This document shows positions 23,274 through 35,299 of a stretch of DNA of 64,000 bases, piece by piece. The DNA is from Puccinia triticina (taxonomy: Eukaryota; Basidiomycota; Pucciniomycetes; Pucciniales; Pucciniaceae): NCBI RefSeq assembly GCF_026914185.1, contig NC_070559.1, positions 5,873,501 through 5,937,500 of the forward strand. Reading direction: 5' to 3'. A program made the translations under genes and the position numbers. The notes beneath the pieces were generated by a model, which was given only the letters and a program-made list of their open reading frames with translations, was not told where the DNA came from and searched no databases. Numbering within the stretch: the stretch's first letter is position 1; each line of letters begins with the position of its first letter.

Positions 23274-24092
23274 ATGTTGCTGGTCTATAGCAAAGTGGAC
23301 GTGGTTTTGCCGGGGTCGGGTCCGACCTCACGTCCTGCCGCCCAGAGATGGGGCAGCGCCTCGTCTGCAGGGCCCTGATCAGGCAATTCGCTGTCACCTG
23401 GGGTCATTTAGGCGTCAATCCGGCCCGCCCGTTGGCTGGACGGGCTGGATCGTCCTTGATCGCTCCCGCCGTGTATCTTTGCAATATTTGCGACGCTTGA
23501 AGATGACCCTAACAAACGGGGTCTCTTTGCGGGAAAATGTAGTCTGAGAGGCTGCAGGTCTGGTTCTGCAACGGGTTCGTGAATTTTACAAAACTTGTTT
23601 CACAAGGCTTATGACTTGTGAACCATATGGGTTGGAATTTTACACAAAGTATGGTGTAAAACATAATTTTACAGGGATTTTGGACTTTTCTTGGCCCTTG
23701 TAAAGTATACGTTGTAACACATACACTGTAAACATACTATGTACAGGGGACTTATGTAATATTACACTGCATGTTTCACAAACCTTGTGACACCACATCT
23801 GTAATTTCAACATTCCAACTCAGATATATATTTTTCCGGCGTACAGGTTACAAGCCTGTATTTGGCCGGAAAAATGTATCCCCTCACAATCATGGTTGAA
23901 TTTTGCACGCCTCAACAGTTTCATTACGATGGATGCCCAGCCACTTATAGGTTTGTCCCTCCCACTCGTTTGTTCCTCCACCTCTGTGTTTCCGGCATTG
24001 GCTGATTTATCCATCCTTCCGGCAGCTCTAACAAGACAAGATTCAAGGCGGCTTACTATTTTCACCTCTCTGAGTCCGTGATTATTCCAGCC
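23274..24092. other. Intergenic with AT-rich repeat
   Basis: No gene is supported. From about 23575 to 23800 there are several degenerate copies of TTTTACA, TTGTGA and TTTCACAA-type motifs. A similar AT-rich stretch lies at 25840-26220, suggesting a shared decayed repeat family. Confidence 0.4.
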
Positions 24093-25557
24093 ATGTCGGA
24101 CAGCGGTAGCAATCACAAACATTTATCCCAGCCCAATTCTCCCAAAGACCCTGACAACAGGACGGTACGTCAACCTCTTGCAGGCTTCACGGCCGGAAAT
24201 TGACTAGACCTATGCTCACGCATCTCTCATCCAATGCAAACGTGTAGGGGAAATGTTCACCCGCAAAGACATACAATACGATCTGATGAGCAACATTTTG
24301 TAAGTCCCCAGACGCCGTCCCCAGAATCGGGATCTGAAGAAGGATGAAGAAGATCTGACGTCGACGCTCAATTGCTTGTGGCGATCAAGTAACGACCGCA
24401 CTTTTCAGTTCACGAGTCCCCTCGATTGACGGGCCATATCCTTCAAGGAACTCTACGTCGAAACCCTATCCAGATTCAGTAAGGCTGCCAAAAGTACGGT
24501 CAGGCAGCTAGACAACAACCCGCAAGTGAGTCTGTCTGCCTGCCTTTTTGCTCATCTCAGAAAGATCTGCTTTTTCCCCTGCCTGCTATCTAACTGACTC
24601 ATCTACCGACAATCCGAGCTAGTGGGCGACAAACTTTTGCATCGCGTCATTCCTCATCAATATTGGCTGAATCAATACTACCGTGGCGTGTGAGTCGCCT
24701 GGCTTGATCACTCGTGCTGGCTCAAAAGCTGATGGAAATACTGACTTCTATCGGCGCAGTCTATCCCGAGCTCAGGGCCTACATGAGGACTTACCATCCT
24801 GTCCCGTGTCTCCAGAAGGATGAATACTGCCGAACAAATCTACAAGATGCCCCAAGGATCAAGAACATGCTGAAATCCTGCCAACTACCTTCCGAGTTCA
24901 ACAACAAACCCAAATCATTACCAGATATTGCAAAGAGAAGCGTCAGTCTTGGAGAGTCTCAACCAATTACTGATCTGTCAGGCTTACTTCTTATGTTGTT
25001 GCTTGATATCACCACAGGCCCTTGGGTATAGACCTCCAACAACTGTTGTCAATCTGATTTTTGAACTATTTGGCGTCGAACCTGTGAGTCTCTGCAATCG
25101 ACTGTTAAGCCTGAAACTGACAATGCTGACATACACATTGAGCTGGTCGCAGTATGTTAGCATGAAGTATTTTCCCGAGGGCTTTGTGCTGCACGACCTC
25201 TTCTCACCCAACACGTAGGCCGTTTTACCCATCCGTTTACCTTCATCGTGCACATGAAATACTCTCAATCTTACAGCCCCCAACTTGACATACACACCTT
25301 CCAGGATCCCGACAAAAATAAGGGCATACGCATTCCTTTGGCTAATGCATCATTTCCTGGAAGACCCCTCGGCAATAACCAATTTCCAACACGAGTCAAA
25401 GATCGAGGCGTTCCAGATTGCCCGACTGGAAGATATCCAGCCCGACTCGTCCCTTGGCTATAGCCCTGAAAACGTGGACACCCCAGAAGAGATCAAGTGG
25501 GGCAAAGATATGCAAAACTATCGGAGGGAGTTCTTGAAGAAGTGGAGGGGCACATAG
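24093..25557 (+). pseudogene. INO80 complex subunit Ies1-like, two in-frame TGA
   Basis: Exons resemble fungal Ies1, a subunit of the INO80 nucleosome remodeller. In order: MSDSGSNHKH at 24093, GEMFTRKDIQYDLMSNI, SFKELYVETLSRFSKAAKS, WATNFCIASFLINIG then INTTVA, FYPELRAYMRTYHPVPCLQ, RPPTTVVNLIFELFG, YVSMKYFPEGFVLHDLF, and a last exon IPTKIRAYAFLWLMHHFLED ending TAG at 25557. The introns mostly have canonical GT and AG ends with agreeing phase. Two codons interrupt the frame: TGA at 24427-24429 (before RAISF) and TGA at 24668-24670, where the family has Arg (LINVGR-like). Both could derive from CGA. Intact splice sites with two stops suggest a recently decayed gene or duplicate. Sequencing error at both sites is less likely. 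Exact ends of exon 3 are uncertain. Confidence 0.72.
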
Positions 25558-26406
25558 CCCAAATATAGCCGGCTATGTATCCCCAAAAGCATAAAGATGG
25601 ATGGACAAGTTTAAGTTATTGGTCGGTGCATCGATTGGCGACCTGATCAATCCATGATGCCAGCCATATTCCGCTTCTGCGCAGCCGAAGTGCTGAGTTT
25701 TCTTGTGATCACACTAGCCTCTCCCACTCGGAAACTGGCACCCATCGCATCTCATATTTGGGTGTTTTAGGAGAGGGATGGTGGGCAGTTATCTATGGTT
25801 TCTTATTGTTTTTTTTTGTTTCCTGCTTTGCAATTTGTCACTTGCAAAATTTTATATGGCTCGTAAAATTCTGGTTTCCTTTGGCCTGATGAGAATTTTG
25901 CAACCGTTGTGAGGACAAAGATGTATCCCTTGTAAGTGAAGCCTTGTGAATTTGAAGCTTTTTAGCCTCACGAGCTTTTTTGCAAGGCTTATTCATTACG
26001 AGGGAGATCCTTGTAAGAGAATCACTTGTGAAATTACATTTCAGTCCCTTTGACAAAAAAATTGCAAGGTATCTTTTACAGTGCTTGTTTCACGATGGTG
26101 GAAAATATGGGAGGAGGCGTGGAAAATTATGAATGCCTCCCGGCTTGTCGTAATTTCACAATGGATGCAGTTTACAAGGCTTATGCCTTGTAAAAAAAGG
26201 GTTGTAAAATTCTACCCCCCCGTTCTGCAATTGATTACAAATAAGCCTGCCTAGAAAATGTAGCACAGCATGGGTACATTCCCATGTAAAATATGTAGCA
26301 CAGCATGGGTACATTCTGATTCCCCTATCGTTAAAAGACAAAGTCTGGTCAACCAGAAGACAATCGGTCGCATACTTGCACGAGAAAGCGCATTAGAGAA
26401 ATATTA
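25558..26406. other. Intergenic between Ies1-like and dioxygenase genes
   Basis: No gene is supported. It contains a decayed AT-rich repeat (25840-26220) with TTGCAAAATT and CTTGTGAA motifs. Just before the next gene is a direct repeat of AATGTAGCACAGCATGGGTA, at about 26258 and 26291. Confidence 0.45.
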
Positions 26407-28118
26407 ATGGCGTCCGCTGACCAACTCCATCTATCTAACCCATCCCAGTGGAACGCACGTCTGAAGGAACTCCCAGCGAGGGAAACCGAAGAAGGGGTGA
26501 TCCCAGCTTTCTTTTTTGTGAGTTCCTGCTTGCTGCGTTCTGCCGTTTACGTCGCTTGTTCTGATTATTATGGAGATGTTTGGTTGCAACTCACGCATTA
26601 TGCAAGGCACATGGCCGTAAGTATTGATGCATGCTTTTGCCAACACTCAGTGAAACCAAGATGGAACCCTTTTTTCGTATGTGTATGTGCACATCCAGAT
26701 CCAGGCGTAGTCTTCAAAAGCGAATCAACCGCAAGTCGAGGTTTACAAAGCGTCGGAGGTTCGCTGCACAACTTCCTTAAAGATTTTGGGCCGGCATTGA
26801 TCGACAAATACCGACCGAAAGGGATCGTCGTCTTTTCGGCACACTGGGAGTCTCCTTCGAAGGAGATCAAAGGTTCGTGATCCGGCAATATCAGCAAACC
26901 TTCATCGATATCAGCTGGTCTGTGGTACTTCTTACTAATTAATAGCTTTCCTCGGTTCGTTCTTCCTTCAGTTACCGATTACGGAAACGACCAGCCACTT
27001 TTGTATGAGTCAGTTGACGAAAATTTTACCCAATATTGCTGAGCTATGATTGCCCCTCGAGTATGAGCTAACGAAATTAGTGTTTCCCCAGTTATTACGG
27101 CTTCCCACCGGAGTTCTACCAAGCTCGATGGCATTCAAACGGCTCGTCTGAACTGACCCAGCGGGTCCTCGCTTGTCTGAAGGAGGCCGGCATGCAAGCA
27201 TCTCGGACGACGAGGGATGAGCCGCGGGGGCGAGACGGTCTGGTGGGCCCGGCCCCAGGCTTGGACCACGGTGTATTCATCCCCTTCATGCTCATGTAAA
27301 TCAATATCTGGCCTTTTCTCTTTGCTCCTTGATTAGCCGACCACCTCTATTGGGGTATCCAACAGGTTCCCCGAAGGAAAGGAGGGAATTTTCCCAATAC
27401 CTGTCGTCCAAGTCTCCATGGACGGCTCTCTGGACCCGGCAAGAAATATCCAATTAGGCCAGGCGGTCGCTGCTCTGCGGTACGCGGAACATGTCTGTTC
27501 TTTTTGCGTCTTCCGTGGGTCCCGACTCCTGACTTTCACGTATTTCCCTCACTCTACCACCGGATCGAAAGCCATCAAGGTATTTTGATCCTTTCGGGTG
27601 GCTTGACCATCCATACTTTTGAAGATTTCCACGAATGGCAGTTTGACTCTGCTTCGGAAGCAGTGAAGCAATTCGAGCGTGAAATCGTTAACGCTTCCTT
27701 GGAAGAAGCGGTAAGTTCTTTCACACACTTTTTTTCTCCTTAATTAACTTTAAACCATTGGATTTGAACCTCTGGCTTTTCTGGGTTTGATTTAATGTAC
27801 ATGTTTCTTCCCGTCCTGATCTTAAAAGACCCCTGAAAGGTTCCAAAGAATGATCGCACTGAAAAAGCTGAAAGGATTTCGAAAAGCGCATCCCCGAGAG
27901 GATCATTTTATCCCAATCTACATTGCCGCTGGAGCTGGAAGTGACCAAGGGTCGACTACGATCATAAGTGATATTCACGGTTAGTTTTTTCCTTATCTTG
28001 CCTTCTGCGGCGACTTTTATGTACGCCCAACTCACTTGCTGTCTTTTCTCTCCTATTTATTTTTCTGCTGGATTGATTATACATAGGGTGCCAGACTATT
28101 GCATTTGGTGTTGCCTGA
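26407..28118 (+). CDS. LigB/DODA-type extradiol ring-cleavage dioxygenase
   Basis: A multi-exon gene starts at ATG 26407 (MASADQLHLSNPSQWNARL) and ends at TGA 28116-28118. Recognisable segments in order: VIPAFFF; an exon with SRGLQSVGGSLHNFLKDFGP and GIVVFSAHWES; VTDYGNDQPLLY; DYYGFPPEFYQARWHSNGSS; GPAPGLDHGVFIPFMLMFP; IPVVQVSMDGSLDPARNIQ; GILILSGGLTIHTFEDFHEW; a C-terminal exon with AHPREDHFIPIYIAAGAG; and CQTIAFGVA. Members bind non-haem Fe(II) through His/Glu and open catechol-type rings (the 4,5-DOPA dioxygenase group). The motifs SAHWES, LDHGVF and the late HPREDHFIP carry the expected metal and acid-base residues. The first intron boundary is unclear because the sequence stays open between exons 1 and 2. 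The usual HGSP near the N-terminus reads HPDP in the most obvious frame. The substrate is unknown. Confidence 0.88.
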
Positions 28119-28905
28119 GTCTTGGGATGTGGCTCTGCGATCAACCCAGCCTTTCGGCTTCGAAAAACTCTTTTTCTTCTGCATACATACTTGTAATGCC
28201 TAACTATTGTTCCATCAAATCTTATCATGTCTATGAAGATTCCCCGCGTATTCGCAAGACCACCGGGTTCATCTGAGTTTAGTGGCCAAGCTTTCCATTT
28301 TTGTACATAGCTTGAGTCTATCTCTGCATCTAGTACTAGGCAACTGTATTTGAAATCAGAACGAACACTTCACATGGGGTGACTGCGTCTACCAATGCGT
28401 GATCCAACCAGCTCTTGAGTTGCAAAACGAACATCTTTTTTGGTGACCAAGCTACCGCTGAAAACTTGGAGAGCGCAGAACTGAATCCGACTGAAAACAT
28501 TACTACATACTATTTACCCCAAGCCCACCGCGGTAGTACTGCCTTAGCCGGACAGCGTGAGAGCTGTAATTCCCTCAGACCCAGTCGCCCCTGCCCGGTG
28601 GGCTGGAGTAGGACTAGCTCGTAAAATCACAGGGCACTTAGCAAAAAGACAATTATGTATGATTGCATTTCGCAAAATTATTTCTAAGAATCATGATATG
28701 AGATGTTCAAGAAAGAAAAAAAGAAACACATATAATTACTTTTATAAAGCTGAAATTTCAAACAAAAATATATATGTTTGAAAAAAAAAAAAAACATCAT
28801 CACTAGAAACAAGCGCTACTAGTTGATAACATAGCTCAGGACAAGTTTGGGTTGTGCTGTTGTGACTATGGAGCCTTTATGACAAGCTAAGGATTTCACT
28901 CCAGT
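28119..28905. other. Intergenic between convergent genes
   Basis: No gene is supported. AT-rich, with a poly-A run near 28780-28793 and the 3' ends of the dioxygenase (+) and Snt2-like (-) genes. Confidence 0.45.
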
Positions 28906-31900
28906 TTAAGCAAGTATGTTTTTACGAGGAGCTGCGGGGGGTGAGCTGTTAGCGGACTGTTGGTGTAATGGTGTCGGGCTATCAGTTGGGTTTGAGTGAG
29001 CTGTTGAGGGGCCTGTCCGTCGAACCGGATTCTTGGCGGCTGTCGGAGCTGCACCTCTTGCAAAAGCGTCGAAGGAAGGTGGAGTGGAGAGGGGAGCAGT
29101 GAAGCGCATGTGATTTGGAGGATGCGGCAGAAGACCTGGGGATGGATGTCGGGCGAGAGCTGGGGATGGATGTCGGGCAGATAGGAGAGGTGGCGGCGGT
29201 GGGGGTGGGGGCAATGTTACCATTGGTGGTTGTCGCCTAGGTTGAGGTACAGAAGAAATTGGCGGCAAGTACATTGGCGATGACATAGATGGGACGGTCG
29301 GGAGGGGATGCAGATGCGAAATGGGTGGGTGGAAGACATCCAATTGGTTAATTGATGGCAGACGTGTCATCATCGGTTTGGATGAGGATGGTGATGAGGA
29401 GGAGGATGAGGATGACATCGGTCGGGAAGTTTGAGGCACATGTGGGTGATTCAGTGCCGACGGTGGAAGATATGAAAAGTTGGGGGCTGGCATATGATTG
29501 CGGTCTTCCTCGTGAGCTTTGGGTTGTACCGGAACAAGAGTAGGAGGAGGGTTTGAAGGCTTCTGTGAGACATGGGCTGGTTTGATTGTCAAACGTAGTT
29601 TGCTCGGAGGTTTGGGCACATGGGGGGCCGTTTCTCGCGGGGTGGGCTGGGAGGCTATGGAGTATTCAATAACAAAATTGATTAGCATTTTTCTGACATT
29701 TGATAGTTTGGTTGGCAGTATTACCTGACGCAGTTGGTGACGCGGCAACTGCATGCAATTGTTCGGGTGTCATTGAGGTGCCACCTGAATGCAAAGAAAG
29801 TCATATATCATGCATTAGAACCTGTCTGGTATTGTTTAGTTTGTCAGTAGAGACAGACCCGGTTGACCTGGCCATGAAGTGTTCGCTTTGGGCATGTTCG
29901 GTTTGGGGGCACTGGCAGACGTAGCTGATTTATCCCGAATTAGAGGAATCATGGATAAGTAAGTTTGTTAGCCATCTCAAGTCTGCTAACTGAGGAAAGA
30001 GCTATCAGGCCAACCTTGTTCACCTTGTGACACACTTCTGTTTGTTTGGGATGCTCCCAAACTGTCAAATCGCCTGACCGCAGTGGGTTGCTCGGGTGTG
30101 ACATTCGCGTTCACGACAGCGTCACTGAGCGGCTTGGTATGTTTACGTCTCATCTTTCGTGGGCGCGAATTGTTGAGCGTTGTAGTAGGAGCGGCACTAC
30201 GAGGATCAGGTCTGAAAGCAGACGCCGAGATTTGGGGAACGCGTGGAATGAGAAGCTGAGGATCGACAGGCATAGGATCCCTAGGTTGGGAGGGAGTGTG
30301 TTGAGTATCGTGGCGCTCAGTTACTGGAATGCAATCTCCCGATTTCTCCTTCGATGCCGAAGCACCCCGGGTCCTATTGCGACCCAGATTACGAGCTCGG
30401 GTCTTGTCTCTGGTCGTGGGAGGCGTAGCAGTGGCTGCCGTGTCAACGGTTGAGCCTTGATTGCTTGATCTACGCCGCCGAGTGGGGGCCGCCGCGGGTT
30501 GAGAAGCCTCCGCCAGAGCTTCGTACGATTCGGGTAACTTGCTGAGTGTCGAAACCATATAGCCATCTTCCAGGTCAAGATTTTTGCCCCATATTGTGCT
30601 TGCAGGTGAAGCATGCTTCGGCTTCGTAACAGAATCCATGACACTGTCTAGTCTTCTGGCTTTCCGCAAGATTCTCAAACCCGGGTCGGCGCTGACGTCC
30701 TTTTCGTGCTGCAAAAATGTCTGCAGCGCGGTCTGTTATGTTGAAAGGTATGTCAAGCTCGGGGGTCACATATCAGCCAGAAAAGAATCAGAAGGCGCAC
30801 CATTTGGGTCAGTGGATCAACGTGAGAAGCATCGTAAGTGACGCGATCTGAGGTTGGGATATGTTCGGGGCACCAAATTCTTGGCTCCATCAGACCTTTA
30901 GAGACGGGACAAGCGCAGGCGAGTTTCAGCTATCAGAACAGAGGAACATTCATAGAACCACTAACCATAATGTTCTGCATACTTGACCAGATCGCTTTCA
31001 CGTGGACGACGCTTCCTCTGAGGCAAAATCTCAAACCCAAACTTGTAGCCGCGCGACCAAGCGCAACTGACATGGATAAAGTCTGTACATTGGTCGCATC
31101 TCGTGCAAACTCCTACTCCGGCCTGATGGCAAATGGCACATTCCTAGGAGACAATATCGAAATTCACGTGGTAAGATGCATGATTCGACTGATAACACTG
31201 GTTAGTATGTCTGGGGTAAGAGCTTACCCTTTTGCGTTTGCTGAGCGGAATGCTGGCAAAACCCTCTACCCTAGTCAGGTCGTCGGTCGTTGTGAGTGCG
31301 AGCTCAGCATGCCATACTGCGCAAATCATGTGAACGAAGCTGCCATGCGACCGTGAAAACTGATCAGCCCTGATATCATCAAGAGCAACTTGGGCAAGAC
31401 CTACGAGTTGTACTCCGAGAGCTTCCAGACGTCCAGAGCACTCAAAGCCTTTTGGGGCGTCAATGGGCGGGGTTTTGATTGGCACAAACTGCAGCACAAG
31501 ATCTGCAGCGGAAAAGCGTGGGTAAATAGCTGCGAAACAAAGCCAAGTCCTCGGGCTTACTTTAGAAACCGCCATTGATTCGGCGTTCTGACAAACCAAG
31601 CATTTCCAGGACTCGGTGTTGACCGCTGAATCAAGACCGAGACAAGCTGAAAAAAAGCAAACCCCAAACCAGGTTTAGCAGCTGATAGAAAGAATTCAGT
31701 CATTAAAGCGGCATGTTAAACGCACCAGTATGGCAGGTCAATTTGCATTTACTACAACAAGCCATTGTAGATTGAGGCTCAACTCGTTTACAAAGGGGGC
31801 ATCTGCAAGTGAAGCTTTTGTGAGTAAAACATTTTTTCCCGATCCCCATAGTCGAATCTTGCACTTACGCCCCAGCCGCGATATCTGAGCCGCTAGCAAA

Positions 31901-34900
31901 GGGGTGTGTTACGGTTTGGAGGGGAGGATGTGGCCCTTTCGGAGGTAAGTCTTGATGGGGCGGCGGAGGCTGAGGCCCTGTTGAGGACCGGCGAGGTGGT
32001 GATACGCGAGGTGGTGCCGGAGGCGGTTGTTGAGCTGCTGGAGTTGGTACAGGTTGAGGTCCGGATGATGATGGCTGAGGTGCTGGTGGTGAACGCCGAG
32101 TGGGGATTGACGGCGGGGGCGCCTGCGATGAGGCGGCCGGGATTGTTGGAGTTATCAGTGAATTGCGAGAGGCAAGGGCTTTGAGGGTCTGAAAATCAGA
32201 GCAGGCCAAGTCAATGACAGTCACCAGGAAAAGAGGAGCACTCAAATTTGACTCACCTTGGCATAAGGGCCACGAGGCTTTCGTTCTTTGACTGCGACTT
32301 CGGAAAGGCAAACAACTCAGCGAGTCAGTAGGTAGGATCTTTCGTTGATAATTGGTGACTAACCTCTATGGTTATCTTCTTGTACTGCAGCAGGTACATG
32401 TTGTAGGCCATCTGTGTAATTGTGAAAAAGAATTTGGTTAATTTATGACAGGCTTGGCCACTTGCACAAGACAAACATACATTTTTTCCAGCGCACGTAA
32501 CATTCGTCGCAAATACACTTTTTGGCTTGAGTTGCACCCGCCATCAAGGCCTCTGGGCACCTTCGCCAAGTAGGTGCAGTTCTCACCTCACATACAACAC
32601 AAGTGTACGGCCTTTTGGAGGAGGGCGTGGGCAGGACAGATGGACTTTCATCCGGTGACCGGCTAATGGAAGCATCGATTCGAGCATCATGTGCTGAAAC
32701 CTCAGGAAACTTGTGACTGCAAAATTACAACTCTTTCAGCAAAGTCGCGTTGCTCCAACTGAAGTTCAACGGACGTACCCTTTAAACATATAGAAGAACT
32801 TTGTAATATCACCTCCACTCTTTTTTGGGAACAGTTTCCGCATACCACGGAGATCATCACCCAGTTGGACCACGGCAGTACCCATGCGATGCGACTCCCC
32901 TTCGGTCCAGTGGGCAAAACCAAGGCTCTTGATCGATTTTTCACGAAGCTTTAGAGAAGACTCTTCTAAGCTCGAAGCTTCGGATAAAGCCATTAGTGCC
33001 CCATCAACAATCGTTACCCCCACATTGCGAGCAACTGGGAGCTGAGTGGCTTCACGGATGTAAGCATCTAAATCGGAATCTAGTAGAGCGGCTGTTATAT
33101 CAGTATGCGGTATTTACGTAAGTAGCTATTGCTGAGATCGCTTACCCTCGTACTTCTCCAGAAGATCGGGGGTGGAGATCACTTCGATCGTCTCGTCACC
33201 GCCGCGAGGTATTTCCACTGTAACCAAACAGAGTCTGCGTTCAGCTTTCGATACCCGATATAAGCACAAGACTATAGAGCCAAACCTTCTGGCGAGGCCA
33301 AACAAGGGACCTGGACCGGGGTGCCGTCCCGGCTTCTTTTATCCGCTTTGACTGGGCGTGCAAAACTTTGAACTGATGAAGGTGCATTTCCAGTCTCCGT
33401 CGACGGATCTGCAGGAACTATAGTCTGAAATCGGGAGCCAATGCGCTGGTGATTGGGGTATAACATAATCAATCTTGATTTTCACCTAACAAGCAAAGAC
33501 TACAAACAAGAACCAACCGGTGCAGTATATATGTGGGGTGAATCCATCGGATCTGTTTGAATTGAATGAAACCGTATAATTAAGCCCGCAGCGGTGAAAG
33601 TTGGAGGTAATCGTCTTAAAAAACCGAAGATCAAATACGACAACCTACCCAAGACGGATGTGGGCTCAGTATATCGCCCATAATAGCGAAATGGCCACCC
33701 ATCAACTGTTCTCAAAACGCCATCGGGTCCATTCCCTGGTTGGACAAGTGCGGTGACCAGTGCTGGAACGACGAAATTATTGTTTAAGATTATCTCGCGA
33801 GTAGCCAATCGTGTAAGAGTGAACAAAGGTTGGAGACTGACGTTCTTTCTTTTTCCCTTTATCTCTCAATGATCTCCCACCTGTGGCCGCCGCTGGACCG
33901 CTACTGCTTGTAACCGCCGATTCATCAGCCGGTTCTTTCGTGAGAGCCAACGCTTGCTCCTCAATCGATTCTTGTCGTTTTTTAGAACATGGTGCACATG
34001 CCCATTGGTAACCGCGTGCCCATCGATGACCTCGGTCTGGTTTGCGGATAAGAGGTGGATTGAGGCAGGTGAAATGGTAAGCACCACCACACAGTGCACA
34101 CGTTACTGAATCGGCCCTAGAGATGAAGGTCCTGTCAGTAAGTGAAGATTGGGACGCATGAAGAAGGAAATTTGGGTAGGGAATCTGGCCATTTAGCGTG
34201 CAACCGGATGTTATAGGAAGTAACAATACAAGGGAACATGCAGAGCAGCTCCAAACATCTCATGATTTCATCAGCGGCTCTCCACACGAGATCGCGGAGA
34301 GAACTTTCTCAGTAAAGCACATAGCTCGTACAAGGGTGACGATTGCTTCAGCAAGGCGGAGAGATTTGAATTTGCGAGCTTCTTTCCACTTTTGATGGAT
34401 AGAGGTTCTTTGACCACTGCAAAGCATTTCAACTTACCCTGTAGTCCACTGACTGCAAGTCACACAACCTCTTCTCTCCTCGCTCAATTCGGCACCCATG
34501 CCAGGTTCCGTAAAAATGTAGCTATAATTATTCCTGAGATATTGAACGACTTCAGCTGGAAAGCAAACGCTTCGTTGTCAGAATCGCTAACTTCTACGTT
34601 GAGGACAGTTGGACTGGTTGGAAACTGCAGACGAAATATGACACTTCAAATAAAGCAACTTACGTGGGGCATTTTTGATACTCTGGGTTAAGATTACGTC
34701 GTAGTGTCGATGGGTGAAGCGTCCATAGACCTGTGAATTTCAATGGTTATGAGACCGGAATCTGCCAACAAAATGACATTCTCATACCTGAGAGAAATAA
34801 AAATGGTCTGGTGCCGCCTTCCACGCCTCAATCTCATCTGGGCTGCGATCATTCTTAAATTGCACCTCGCATTTACCTCTCAATCGGCTAACACAGAAGA

Positions 34901-35299
34901 CTTCATGTGACATCGAGGCTTCAAGCAATCGACAATCGAGAATGTGCCGGCTGTTTAAATCTCGCTGCCGATGATAATTTGCGAGTTTGACTTGTACGAT
35001 GGGTCGAGTTTTCTTTTTCTTGTGAGATGCGACCGGCAAAGGTTCTCGGATGAATTCCATTATTCTTCCGATGAGCCAGGGTGCGCCATCGGACATGTTC
35101 CATGGCGAGGAGACGTAAACGTGATCTGCTCATGAGCAAGGACCATTAATCAAATCGGGGTTCCACTTTTTACAGCAACGTTTGATGGCGATGAGATGGC
35201 GATGAAGGATTGAAGAGAAGGAGGGAACTTACCATTGAGTGCATATACTTCGCCGTTCAACTCGAGTGTCTCGGATCCCTCCTGTGTACCTCTGGTCAT
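28906..35299 (-). CDS. SNT2: Snt2-type BAH/PHD/SANT chromatin regulator
   Basis: A long multi-exon gene read on the minus strand. From the N-terminus: a start exon (MTRGTQEGSETLELNGEVYA, ATG at 35299); a BAH domain with HVYVSSPWNMSDGAPWLIGR and RGKCEVQFKNDRSPDEIEAW (34782-35130); PHD1 with VTCALCGGAYHFTCLNPPL (about 33990-34110); an SANT-like region with GDDLRGMRKLFPKKSGGDIT (about 32790-32870); a GATA-like finger CVVCEVRTAPTWRRCP with CDECYVRWKK (32480-32600); a Pro-rich linker; PHD2 with CPLCKRVEPQSTMACCSKC (31720-31810); and an extended PHD with HMICAVWHAELALTT and CDQCTDFIHVSCAWSRGYKF (31040-31350). A disordered C-terminus ends RKNILA at 28906. Yeast Snt2 is in the Snt2C/Rpd3 histone deacetylase complex with a stress-response role, and function here is inferred from architecture. 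Exon limits are not all defined. Confidence 0.88.

Noticed and set aside
9959..25557. TGA recoded as a sense codon in this organism
   Set aside because: Several genes here seem to end properly at TGA (dioxygenase, secreted protein, orphan protein), and rust fungi use the standard code. Decay of CGA explains the pattern better.
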